Program-made: the position numbers and the translations under genes
Notes under the pieces: generated by a model
Database searches by the model: none
Told to the model about the DNA's origin: nothing
What the model saw: the letters and a program-made list of their open reading frames with translations, nothing else
Assembly (NCBI GenBank): GCA_030248215.1
Contig: JASANG010002825.1
Span: 1-64,000 of the forward strand
Direction: 5' to 3'
Length of the DNA: 64,000 bases
Source: Enoplolaimus lenunculus
Taxonomy: Eukaryota; Nematoda; Enoplea; Enoplida; Thoracostomopsidae
In this document: in pieces, positions 41,787 to 52,600 of the stretch
How positions within the stretch are numbered: position 1 is the first letter of the stretch
How the letters are laid out: every line of letters starts with the position of its first letter

Positions 41787-42156
41787 GGCCAATCTAAAGA
41801 ACAGTGATGATACAGTATTATAAACATATTCGTAAACCTAAGCCTAAGCCTAAGCCTAAGAATCAGCATATTTCTAAGCCTAAGCCTAAGCCTAAGAATC
41901 AGCATATTTCTAAGCCTAAGCCTAAGCCTAAGAATCAGCATATTTCTAAGCCTAAGCCTAAGCTTAAGAATGAGCATATTTCAAAGCCTAAGCCTAAGCT
42001 TAAGAATGAGCATATTTCAAAGCGTAAGCCTAAGCTTAAGAATGAGCATATTCCTAACCCTAAGCCTAAGCCAAGCAAAAAAATTAATCTAAAGCTTAAG
42101 CTTACACTTTTCTAGTCTCACAGAAAAATGTTCCGCCCCTGATCTCTACATGGGCC
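41787..42156 (+). mobile_element. hAT-like MITE, family 1, exact 8-bp duplication
   Basis: TCTTGTAC on both sides (41779-41786, 42157-42164). The core is a higher-order repeat of about 36 bp: 'catatttctaagcctaagc' plus 'ctaagcctaagaatcag', seven times. Confidence 0.9.
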
Positions 42157-42404
42157 TCTTGTACGAGCATTTTGTTAAAATTAGGGTGACTAAACCTTAA
42201 ATGAACAATGCTTATTTTTACGGTGTAATTGATACTAGCGTACAATCCACGCACTTGGGTTTAGACTAATTTGAAACGAATCATATGAATGACCGATTTT
42301 CCACGCTCTTCCGGTACCGTGCCTTGGTATACCACTAAAATCTTTTTATCGCTCCACCACTTAGTCATAGACCAAGTATTAATATGACGAAAAACATTGC
42401 GAGT

Positions 42405-42565
42405 GCGGACCCGTAGCCAAGTGGGCCAGGGGGGTCAGCCTCCCTGGAAAAATTTCGGCCTCCCCTAGACGATTTCAATCTTGCTTGTAAAGTCATTGAA
42501 AACCTTTAAATGCCCCTCCTGAAAATTTTTTACCCCCCTCAGCAAGGTGAGCTGGCTACTGACCT
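42405..42565. mobile_element. Degraded MITE, CCCGTAGCCAAG family
   Basis: 'gacccgtagccaagtgggcc' and runs such as 'cctggaaaaatttcggcc' and 'cctcctgaaaattttttacc' match the element at 62200-62373 in inverted order. Confidence 0.5.
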
Positions 42566-42939
42566 GTATGAGTGTTATTCAAAGGTGAGTAAGCTAATTT
42601 TTAATTTGCAATTCAAAGTATTGTGTTTTATAAAAGGTCCCCAGTTTACAAAATATCAACTTTTGTGCCACGAAAACTGGTTTTGGCAGTTTATTAAATA
42701 TATTTTGTGCGCGTCCCCACAGTCAGAAATTTCCAGATCCACCGATGAATACAATCACAAACAGAACTTTGACAAGGGGACATTATTCAATGACGATAAT
42801 TTCGAATCTCACGAAGGCGTAAATTACGCTTGTAATTTTCGATCAAAACCCCAGATTTGTTAGCAATGAACCGCTCACAGCGAGGGATTACAAGAAAATT
42901 TTACTCTAACAAAAGGTTCTCTTGACGCCGTATAAGTTT

Positions 42940-43075
42940 TTAAGCCTAAGCGTAAGAACGAGCATATTCCTAAGCCTAAGCCTAAAGCCTAAACTAAGCA
43001 AAAAATTTGTCTAAAGTTTAAGCTTACCCTATTGCAATCCCACACAAAAACGTTCCGCCAGTGATCTTTACACGG
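42940..43075 (+). mobile_element. Family 1 MITE, left end lost
   Basis: TAAGCC core followed by 'caatcccacacaaaaacgtt' and 'ccgccagtgatctttacac'. Confidence 0.6.
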
Positions 43076-43254
43076 TACGGATTAGGCAAGTGTTTTCCGA
43101 TGCCAAAGTCTACGCTCGCACATAAGCATTTATCCGAAAGCCTTCAAGAGCCCGCCGTCATGATAATCGTTTATTCAAGAAACAACCAACTACGCTGCAT
43201 AGGTATCTTTTAAATCTCAGTGTTATCTCACAGATGTGCCCTCAGTATTTATTG

Positions 43255-43688
43255 TTAAAACCAACACTTTAGCTCTGGCATCATTGCTGGTATCCGTTGA
43301 ATTAACTCAATATCGGTACAAATCAAAGGCTTCCGCCCGCGGTTGTCGTTTAAACAAAACCATATATGGCCGGTACTTTTAAAAGAGACTATACCTAAAC
43401 CCTCACATGACACATTTAAGGTATTCAGTAGAGCGGTGACCACAGACCACGCTTATATTTCGGCATGTATTCGTTTGTGAAATTAGTTCCGCTTCCGTTT
43501 TGACACACCAATACAATACCTATGGCCATTGAAACAAAGTTAAACTCGTAGACATAGCACTGACAGAAAAGTGTCCACATAGGTGCTGTAAAATGAGTGA
43601 CCGGAAATCTATTGAATTTGCAGGTTATAAATAGAGACTGGTCAAGATTCAGGGGATACGAAATCTCTAAAGAATAACACCTACCCAC
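43255..43688 (-). other. Unidentified coding-like stretch with a polyadenylation signal
   Basis: Two adjoining minus-strand frames (43425-43688 and 43255-43443) look more coding-like than the background, with CpG-containing codons and few low-complexity runs. The downstream frame includes GHIWFCLNDNRGRKPLICTD and ends at 43255. AATAAA begins one base after its stop, on the minus strand at 43248-43253. An acceptor-like TTTTACAG occurs inside the upstream frame. I recognise no family. It could be the last exon of a gene or a decayed gene copy. Confidence 0.3.
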
Positions 43689-43711
43689 AAAGATACGGTA
43701 CTGGGAGAAAC

Positions 43712-43925
43712 CTTAACGCAAACTGTACGTTAATTAATACACAATGCGCAGTGTTTGCAATTAGTATTTTAACAATTACTACGCGTAGTTACAGTGCAAA
43801 ACCGTGATAAGACTTGAGAGCACCTCGCGCTCGAGTGTCAAGCTTCAATAGATGAGTGATGATGGTAAACGCTTTACACCTGTGATGCTGGTATTTGAGA
43901 TCAAATTTCGTGGTTTCAATTTCCC
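43712..43925 (+). mobile_element. piggyBac-like MITE with tRNA-like core, diverged
   Basis: The core 'gctcgagtgtcaagcttc' and 'aatagatgagtgatgatgg' matches the family. The terminal words and the B box are decayed. Confidence 0.5.
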
Positions 43926-44072
43926 ACTACTACCCTTTTTCCAATCTCAAGTTGGAAAAAGGCGTTTTTGATTTCCACAAGCCGGGCGCAAATTAATGTG
44001 GATGACGCATTACAATACATTCTTTTATACGACTTGAAAAATATGTATGTATAGAGAATTTATTGCAAAAAG

Positions 44073-44216
44073 GGCCTATGTTACTTTAAGGGGCGTCCAG
44101 GTTTTTGGTGGGTTTATAAAAGAGTAGGGGTAGATTCTAGATTATATTTTTTTGCTTAGGCTTAGGCTTAGAAATACGCCTAATTCACTTTTAGGGCCAT
44201 CAAAGTAACACTGGCC
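44073..44216 (-). mobile_element. hAT-like MITE, family 2
   Basis: GGCCTATGTTACTTTAAGGG left end, CACTGGCC right end, flanks GCAAAAAG and GCAAACAG (7 of 8). Very short TTAGGC core. Confidence 0.83.
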
Positions 44217-45136
44217 GCAAACAGCATACTTAACAAGTTTCATTAAACAAAACAAAGTGTGTACGGCACAAAATGTGTCAACTGCCTATTTTCCCTAAAA
44301 CTTGCTAAATAGTTGCAAAACAGTCGTTCTTATGGCTTGGACTGAAGCCGTACCAATTGGTGTAGTATGCTACCCGCTTAGCCACTAAAGATCGTTTCGT
44401 TAGCGCAAACGCCTAAACTGCGTAACATTCCTGTGACTCAAAGAAACTGTAATTTTGATTTCGTAACTCAGGTTGTGGCAATCGGACCTTGGGCACACAG
44501 TTAAACAGTATAAACACCGATTATGCCAGACCGCTGTCAAATTAATGACAAAAATTGCACGAAATCCAACCATCTGAATAAGAACGCAGCCGATCAGTGG
44601 GAAGATCATAATGGACCCAGTTAAATTGCTGACTCAGCGGTCCACGCCTTCAAGTGTCCCGAAACTGGTATCCCAAAAGTAAAAAATTTTAAACGGAAAA
44701 CTCAATTTTAACCCACAAATTTCATCAATCCATTTTGATGACCTACAATCCAAATAAGGCTGTAAGTCCCGGTTAAGTCATGATCCGCCCCTTACTGTAA
44801 ATCCAGTATTTCACCGAAGTCGCAAGCCGGTAAACTCTAACAGTCTTTTCCGGTACTCATCGGTACTGAACCCAATACAGAATTGAAACAGGCGAAATTT
44901 GATCTCATAAAATGCGTTGAATATTAAAGCCTTGGTCAATATAACAACGTTTTGGACATACCATATGTGACCACAGGCTCAGGATTGGTCAATACACAGT
45001 CTCCAATACAATTAAAGCGTGTTTGTTTTGTGTAACAACGCATTCCCAGTTGAATCAGTGCAGATATTGGATTTCGGGCAGGAGTTAAAGGCGTGGCCAG
45101 GATCCTGAAGCGGGGGTTGCGTGCTACAAAAATTGT

Positions 45137-45320
45137 GGCCCATGTTACTTTAAGGGGCGTCCATGTTTCTGGTGGGTCCATAAACGAGTACGTTTAGATT
45201 CTAGATTACATTTGTTTGCTTAGGCTTAGGCTTAGGCTTAGAAACACATTTTTGAAACGCTTAGGCTTAGGCTTAGGAATACGCTTAGCCTGCTGTTTCG
45301 CCTCTTAAAACAACATTGGC
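45137..45320 (-). mobile_element. hAT-like MITE, family 2
   Basis: GGCCCATGTTACTTTAAGGG left end, 'ctcttaaaacaacattgg' right end, two TTAGGC blocks around 'acacatttttgaaacgc'. Confidence 0.78.
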
Positions 45321-45792
45321 AAAAAATAGTCATGGGAGGCTTTTTTATTACAAACTGAATAAGTATATAAAAACCTCTGTACAATAATCCCATGAAGTAT
45401 TGGTTTTATCCATGAAACTTCCTTCCCTGGACAGGGATGTGGCCAATTTCATTTCGGGACGCCATAATTTAATTGAAATGTTTCTCGCGAGTGGGCATAG
45501 CGTGCGAGAAACTTTTCTATTAATCGAGGTTGTTCTACATTCTGTAGAAATGCGTTTTCCGAGTATTTATAGAAATTTCAGGTAGACATACCTCCCTGTC
45601 CGTCGGGTCTACGCCATCCTGTCCCTGGTTACGCTCTTCGGGCAGCATATACATGGAAGGTTTCGAGCATATACATGGAAGGTTTCGGAACGAAAACTGC
45701 TCTTGCTAAAATAATCCTTTTGTACGTTTTCCGTCCTAGTTTCGAGATTTTCAGATTTTGGTTTAACTTAGATTCATTTCTTAGCGTTATAC

Positions 45793-46000
45793 GGCCCATG
45801 TAAAGATCAGGGGCGGAACGTTTTTCTGTGGGTCTGCAATAGAGTATGCTTAACCTTTAGACTAATTTTTTTGCTTGCTTAAGGCTTAGGTTTAGGCTTA
45901 GGCTTAGGAATATGCTCATTCTGACGCTTTGGCTAAGGGTTAGGCTTAGGCTTAGGAATATGCTTATAATACTGTTCCGCCCCTGTTCTTTACATTGGCC
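45793..46000 (-). mobile_element. hAT-like MITE, family 1
   Basis: GGCCCATGTAAAGATCAGGG left end, 'cccctgttctttacattgg' right end, flanks CGTTATAC and CGTTAGGC (6 of 8). Confidence 0.83.
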
Positions 46001-46242
46001 CGTTAGGCTAACGCATAGTATTAGACATAATAGCCTTAACCTGGCTCTTTAAGCTCGTGGGGGCCGATCAAATACCTAAAATATTTAAGAGCCACATGTT
46101 TTGGTTCACAGTTGTAGACAATTTAGTGTTAGAATTGTATCGAAAACACAGTTCTTTACAATTGCTTACTGTCTGGATTCGATCGGAACAAACAAAATAA
46201 TAATTCATACTTTAATACAGTTTTACTTTTAAATTACTAAAA

Positions 46243-46466
46243 TCATGAGTGGATAATAACAAGAGTGTGCAACTCTTGGGATCCCGCATGCTACAAAATG
46301 TACCGCCGGGCGTTGCGTTTTTGGCCGACCCCGTAAAGTGTCATAGTTCGAACCGGTTGTACACCCCTCTAAACAAAGGGGGTTGGCCCAAAACGCAATG
46401 CGTGCCGCGTAGATTCTTTTATACACAGAATGTACACAGTTGCACACTCTTGTAAACAGTCATTAT
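46243..46466. mobile_element. MITE with AACAAGAGTGTGCAACT ends
   Basis: ATGAGTGGATAATAACAAGA at the left and 'gttgcacactcttgtaaac' at the right. Relative of 25061-25362 and 28755-29130, with a shorter middle. Confidence 0.72.
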
Positions 46467-46749
46467 CGAATCTTGCTAAAATGAAATATCAAATATAAAT
46501 CATAGCTTGATTGCATACAAATAGCAACACTGTAAATTCCAATGAGTTAATATATTTGGCTATGATCTATAATAGTACTTTTTGCAGGAAAAATAAGCTC
46601 ACGTATTTCTATTTCTTTGCGGTATGCTTAATAATGGAAATATTTTCAATTATTACCTTTAGGTTCTGACGGACTAAGTTGAATTTCATGCAAATTTAGC
46701 TGTAACTTGGCAGTTTCTAAGTTATTGGTGTACATGGGTATTGTACGAT

Positions 46750-46954
46750 GGCCAATGTTTACTTCAAGGGGCGTAACAGTAGATTAAGTGTATTCCTAAG
46801 CCTAAACCTATGTGTTGCAAAAATGAGTTCATAAGCCTAAAAGCCTAAGCGTAAGCCTAAGCTTAAGCCTAAGCAAAAAATGTAATCTAGAATCTAAACC
46901 TAATATTTTACGGACCCACCCAAAACCTGGACGCCCCTTAGACTAACATGAGCC
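46750..46954 (+). mobile_element. hAT-like MITE, family 2
   Basis: GGCCAATGTTTACTTCAAGG left end, 'cttagactaacatgagcc' right end, TAAGCC core. Flanks GTACGATG and GTACGCAT are partly alike. Confidence 0.75.
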
Positions 46955-47157
46955 GTACGCATTAACGATTTGGCAACGGTTGAACCTGTGAAAACCATGC
47001 ATATACAGCGAAACTCAATCTTGGCATTTCTGCGTTTTATATTAATATTAATAATAACTCAGTAGAAACATATATTTTTTAATATTAAAATAACGGTTTC
47101 AGTCAATTAATGTCAAATTCAAACACAAAGTTTGCATTGTTACTAGATGTTAGTGTC

Positions 47158-47286
47158 CACAGCGCCGTAACAGTAGCATAAGCATATTCCTAGGCTTATG
47201 CCTAAGCCTAAACGAAAAAAGTTTAATCTTTATAATCTATTGCAGTACCGCAGAAAAACGTTCCGCCCATAATCTTTACTTGGACC
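47158..47286 (+). mobile_element. Family 1 MITE, short diverged copy
   Basis: 'cgccgtaacagtagcataag' start, one short hexamer block, and 'accgcagaaaaacgttccg' near the end. Confidence 0.55.
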
Positions 47287-47710
47287 GATGTTTGACCGTT
47301 AATACAAGCATGATGACTGTTTCAACTCCAAAGTTTACAGCGTCAAGCCGAGTCCCTGTGTAGTATGGATCACAGTACAGTATCAGGAGAGTTATATATT
47401 GTAAACGTCCACTTCCATTGCCAAAATTCGTGCTGGAAAAATGTTCGATATTCTTGTCTTCACTCCAAGGCTTTTCAAATTAGTAACGCAGTTGGACCAT
47501 TATCGTATACCGTTCATATAAAGTTGACAAGGTATATTATACTTCATTGTAAGCTCAGAGTAGTACACGTGTATACTATTATGGTCATGGCACATATCAG
47601 CATTGTAGATAATAAAGAGTAGACGTTTGTAGCCTCGTATGCAGAGCTGAGCGATTCTGATGACGCTTCTTCAGCTAAAATAAAATATTAATTTAACCGA
47701 TCAGGTTATA

Positions 47711-47981
47711 TTAAGCCCTTCTCACATTGAGTTGCCTGTAGGCAACTCAGCGCAGTGTATACACATTAAATAGTATATTTCACACCGCGTTTAACCATGG
47801 CAACACGTATACATAGTACAAAATCACCACAAGACGTGGGAGCCCCCTCGGGTTCGAGCGTCAAGCTCCTATAGCTGAGTGGTGATGGTATACGCCTCCC
47901 ACTTCAGTCACTGGAGTTCGAATCCTAGCATAAAAGTAGGTGTCAGGAGAAATAGAAAATATTCATGTGAAAAAGGGTAAA
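47711..47981 (+). mobile_element. piggyBac-like MITE with tRNA-like core
   Basis: Close relative of 37659-37929, including 'gttgcctgtaggcaac', TAGCTGAGTGG (A box) and GTTCGAATC (B box) at tRNA spacing. The right TTAA has decayed to GTAA. Confidence 0.82.
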
Positions 47982-48316
47982 TAATTACGGCGGTTGTTTC
48001 AGGTACTGAAATGTTACAACGACCCATTGCTGCGAGGACTAAAATACTATGCCCAATTCGTCAAGTTTGACTTGTGAAAAATATGTGAAAAATACCGGAA
48101 ACGAATGCTGATTAAAGCTTCAGTGAAAAAATTTCGCAATACTGAGAATAAACACCAAAAGGCTACTGATTATACTCAAAATACAGGGGCGCGTACCAAT
48201 GGAAGGAATAGTAATGATATATACCACCTAGAAATTTCTCGATGTACACAGCAAAAGCAAACGCGGATCCAAAAATTTCTGACGGCGGGCCGACTGGCAA
48301 ACGTTATGAAATGGTA

Positions 48317-48893
48317 AAAATTGTAAAATAGGGATCTTATCATTTTATCACAAAAAATTTTGAGGGAAAAATTGTAAAATAGGGATCTTATCATTTTATC
48401 ACAAAAAATTTTGAGGGAAAAATTGTAAAATAGGGATCTTATCATTTGATAACAAAAAATTTTGAGGGAAAAATTGTAAAATAGGGATCTTATCATTTAA
48501 TAACAAAAAATTTTGAGGGAAAAATTGTAAAATAGGGATCTTATCATTTAATAACAAAAAATTTTGAGGGAAAAATTGTAAAATAGGGATCTTATCATTT
48601 AATAACAAAAAATTTTGAGGGAAAAATTGTAAAATAGGGATCTTATCATTTAATAACAAAAAATTTTGAGGGAAAAATTGTAAAATAGGGATCTTATCAT
48701 TTAATAACAAAAAATTTTGAGGGGAAAATTGTAAAATAGGGATCTTATCATTTATTAACAAAAAATTTTGAGGGAAAAATTGTAAAATAGGGATCTTATC
48801 ATTTTATCACAAAAAATTTTGAGGGAAAAATTGTAAAATAGGGATCTTATCATTTTATCACAAAAAATTTTGAGGGAAAAATTGTAAAAAATT
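48317..48893. repeat. 51-bp minisatellite, about 11 copies, downstream of ephrin B
   Basis: Unit includes ATTGTAAAATAGGGATCTTA and CAAAAAATTTTGAGGGAAAA. The middle copies are nearly identical. Variants (tttatcac, ttgataac, ttaataac, ttattaac) mark groups of neighbours. Minus-strand frames are repeat translations. One copy provides AATAAA on the minus strand near 48751-48757, a possible poly(A) signal for ephrin B. Confidence 0.88.
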
Positions 48894-49087
48894 GTAAGGT
48901 TGAACCTTACCGGTTTATCACAAAAAATTCTGCTTGAAAATTGTCTACAAAAAAAATTTCTGAGTGGACAAATTGTAAAGTAGGAGGCACCTTACCATTT
49001 TAACACAACAAATTCTGATAGGGGGACGTATGCCCCCCTCTAGATCCGCTAAAAAGAAGAGGACAATCTTACACGACTTAGCAATGA

Positions 49088-49306
49088 TTAACTTAAGCTT
49101 AAAGTAAGGTATATTGTTCCGAAATGAAATCCAAACGTCGCGTTCGTCAAAATAAGCTCACTTTCATATCCAATCTCGACTTCAATTTGTTGTAACGCAG
49201 CAATGTCATCCGACTCGCGTCGGGTATATCGTCCAACATTACTGCTTCCAAAACTGCTAATACTTGTACTTAAAAAGCTAAGTTCTTGAGGATCATCTGA
49301 TTGCAG

Positions 49307-49386
<80 letters not shown>

Positions 49387-49677
49387 GCTGTTGTTGTTGT
49401 TGTTGTTGTTGCTTATTGCTTATGAGATCACTTATCGAGTATGCAATGCTACCATCAGACGTTGCTGAATAATTATCACGCACGTTTGTTAACTTTGGCG
49501 TCAAAATTGGCGAACTATTTGTGACTTGGTTGATTTCGCCTGGAAATGCGGGCAGTTGAGTCCTTGGCACAGGCGGTTTACGCTGGTGTTGTTTAGAATT
49601 ACGTTGCGATTCGGTGTTACCAGATTGAGGCGTGAAAGCGACTCGAGCTGGTTTCAGCGGGATTTTGACTTTGATTT
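49088..49677 (-). CDS. Efna: Ephrin B exon 5: linker with polyglutamine tract
   Basis: Acceptor CCTTTCAG before 49677; two bases complete a Glu codon, then IKVKIPLKPARVAFTPQSGN and a basic, proline-containing stretch up to ISDLISNK. A run of 35 Gln follows (49307-49411; all CAA except one CAG), then LQSDDPQELSFLSTSISSFG and the C-terminus. The stop ends at 49088. Two N-x-S/T sites precede the tract (NSS and NYS). The run is probably length-variable between individuals. Confidence 0.83.
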
Positions 49678-52600
49678 CTGAAAGGAATTTAGTTAAATTG
49701 TTTCAAAATGAGCGTATGTTTCTGTCGAGGAAACAAACGTCAATCCGAAGGAAATGACGGCTGTTGACAGGTTGAAATTTGCGCAATCTAAGCGATACTT
49801 TGACGCTTATTGAAAGCATTTTTCGGTTTCATATGTGACAATTTTTTGCGTAATACAAAACAGGGTTCGTGGGCACCCAATGCACCTCGCTGAACCAGCC
49901 TCTGAGTAAACTAATCTACAAATCTAAACCCCTAACCCCCATTTGGGGGGGCCACCCCTAAAGAGGCCCTCCTTTCCCTAACCGGTTGAAACAAAAACCG
50001 CTCAAGTTTTAAAATGCGTCTGGCTTCTCGCTCGCTTAGCTGGCGAGTTTGGACCTCCACCCTGGAATTTGGGGATAGCTCCCACCCTGCTGGCTCGGGC
50101 ACTGATAGTAGATGATAGCCTAAAACTTACAAACAATTTCCTTAAACACATATGGTATATTTTGGAAAATTCTTGGTTGATCCAGTGACACAGCAGTGAT
50201 TTTTTATGAGCGTCAAACAAAGGCGCAGCAACAAACCCAAAAGCAAGTGGCCCATGTTACTTTAAGGGGCGTCCAGGTGTCTGGTGGGTTTATAAAAGAG
50301 TAGGTTTAAATTCTAGATTATATTTTTTGCTTAGGCTTAGGATTAGGAACTCATCTTTGCCACGCTTAGGTTTAGGCTTAGGCTTAAAAATACGCTTAAT
50401 CTACTGTTACACCCTTAAACGTAACATTAGCCGAGGGATTTAGGCAGGAGACGCAACTTTACTATATTTTTGAACGCTGAAAATGATTCAGCTCTGTTTT
50501 GTCAGATTATTTTTTCTGTTACCAGGTACCCATTTTCAAGTCGCTATTTGAACAAAGGTCGTGATTCTAGCAGATACCTGTTACACGTCACTCACTATTC
50601 GAACAAAGGGTCTTATTGGTGGCAGGTGTTTACCATAAACTGTTGATTAAATACTGACCATTTTTGTTGAGCCGACCTCGATATCCGTGCACTTCGATTT
50701 GCAGTTTCATATTGTGAGTTTTACACATTCCATCTTTGGTGTTGGTCAGCGTTTCTTTGCTTCCACCGGATGTCGCTAGAATAATAATGATTTCGGAGCC
50801 CGTATTCTCAAATGTGTCTAGCACCTATCACCAGTTTGTGTGATACGTCCAATAACTTTAGAACCAGCGCATGGTGACGTTTGAAATACAGCGCATTGTT
50901 CGCGTTTGATTTGACCTACTTCTGTGTCACCTTTGATATCTGCAATTGCCGATGTTCGTCTGTTTGAAAACCTATCGCTAACTGATGATAGATGCTGTAC
51001 GCATTTGAGAATATGGGCCAGGGTTGCATATACCACTTGTCGTGCGGACACCGTCAGTCATCATCTGTGACAGTACGGCATCCTAACGCAATCAATTCGC
51101 GTTCGACAACGCACCGTAACAAACTGACAGACGGCTCCAGATGACATTGAAATATTATAAAGTACAGAGTCACCCTTATATCGCGTGCTGTCTTTTTTCA
51201 GAAATAGGAAATGTATCTTTGAAAATGAAAGCCAGCCAATCATTTTGCTGCAAGGCTGAAATCAGTCTGTCCAATGATCTGTGAATACGCTTCAATCGCA
51301 CACGGCATACAGTATCCATACTTGCATGGGCGCCGCTGCGGCGACGTGCGATGGCGCGCGGCATCGTACGTCGACGCGTGCCGGCGTCCGGCTAAGTAAA
51401 GTATACCGTAATCTATACTGCTTAGTAGCTAAATGTAGACCGCTTAGCATGCATTAATCCAGTATTGATTAACCAGAAATGTGTTTTATTCGGAATCCCC
51501 GATAATAAACTGTTTTAATGCGGATTCTTTATTTGACATCTGCTATTAAGGTGATAAAGTGCCACATTGAAAATTTGATTTCCGCCAATATATGACTAAA
51601 ACCCTTCTAGGCCAATGTTACTTTAAGAGGCGTAACAGTAGACTAAGCGTATTCCTAAGCCTAAGCCTAAACCTAAGCGTTGTAAAAGCGTATTCCTAAG
51701 CCTAAGCCTAAAGCCTAAGCGTTGTAAAAGCGTATTCCTAAGCCTAAGCCTAAAGCCTAAGCGTTGTAAAAGCGTATTCCTAAGCCTAAGCCTAAGCGTG
51801 AGCGTTGTAAAAGCGTATTCCTAAGCCTAAGCCTAAGCGTAAGCCTAAGTCTACGCAAAAAAATGTAATCTACAATCGAAACCTACCCTTTTACAGACCC
51901 ACCAGACACCTGGACGCCCCTTAAAGTAACATGGGCTCCGTTTGGTATGCTTACAAATAAAATAATAAACACGACCGGGATGAAACTCAAGCGCGCCAGG
52001 ATTCGGACTCCATTCGCGAAACGTTATTGAAAGCGGTCGCGTTCCAGTATGAGGCTGATCGCAACGAATCATTACTTTGGCACTGTCGTCAACGATACAG
52101 TTTTCGTAGCCCCATTTTGATACCTAAAAATCAAAATTAGTTATATATTATGGGGTAAAGTAAAAGTATAATGAATGAACACGTCAGCGGACACGAACGT
52201 AACCACCTTGAATTTTGCTTCGCGGAGGTAAATACGTCGAGAAATTGCCTGTGTGCGACCGAAACCTGTGAGATAATCTGTAAAACCTCGTGTTTTTGTT
52301 CGAGTCTTGTAGACATTTTGCATGTATATGCATCAGGGTTCCAATCGAAGGAAATTTTGTCGGAAGCAAAATCGGAATTGGAATAGATTTTTTGTCTGAA
52401 TCGGAATTTAAGTTTCAGTAATTAATATCAAAAACTGAAGTGTATGACTTTTGAATTTTTGTTACAGTATGTTTGTCTGTATTGTTCACAGTTTCAGTAA
52501 AAATTGCTTCTATAGCTGACTGTATTAGCGATCTACTAACCTGTAAAGTTATGTTATTAATGGACGCAGTGCCAATTTTAAGAGCAACCTGTCACAAATC

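Noticed and set aside
42541-42590. Mini-exon QGELATDLYECYSK with an acceptor and a donor
   Set aside because: The stretch is the end of a CCCGTAGCCAAG-family MITE, so the splice-like signals are probably fortuitous.
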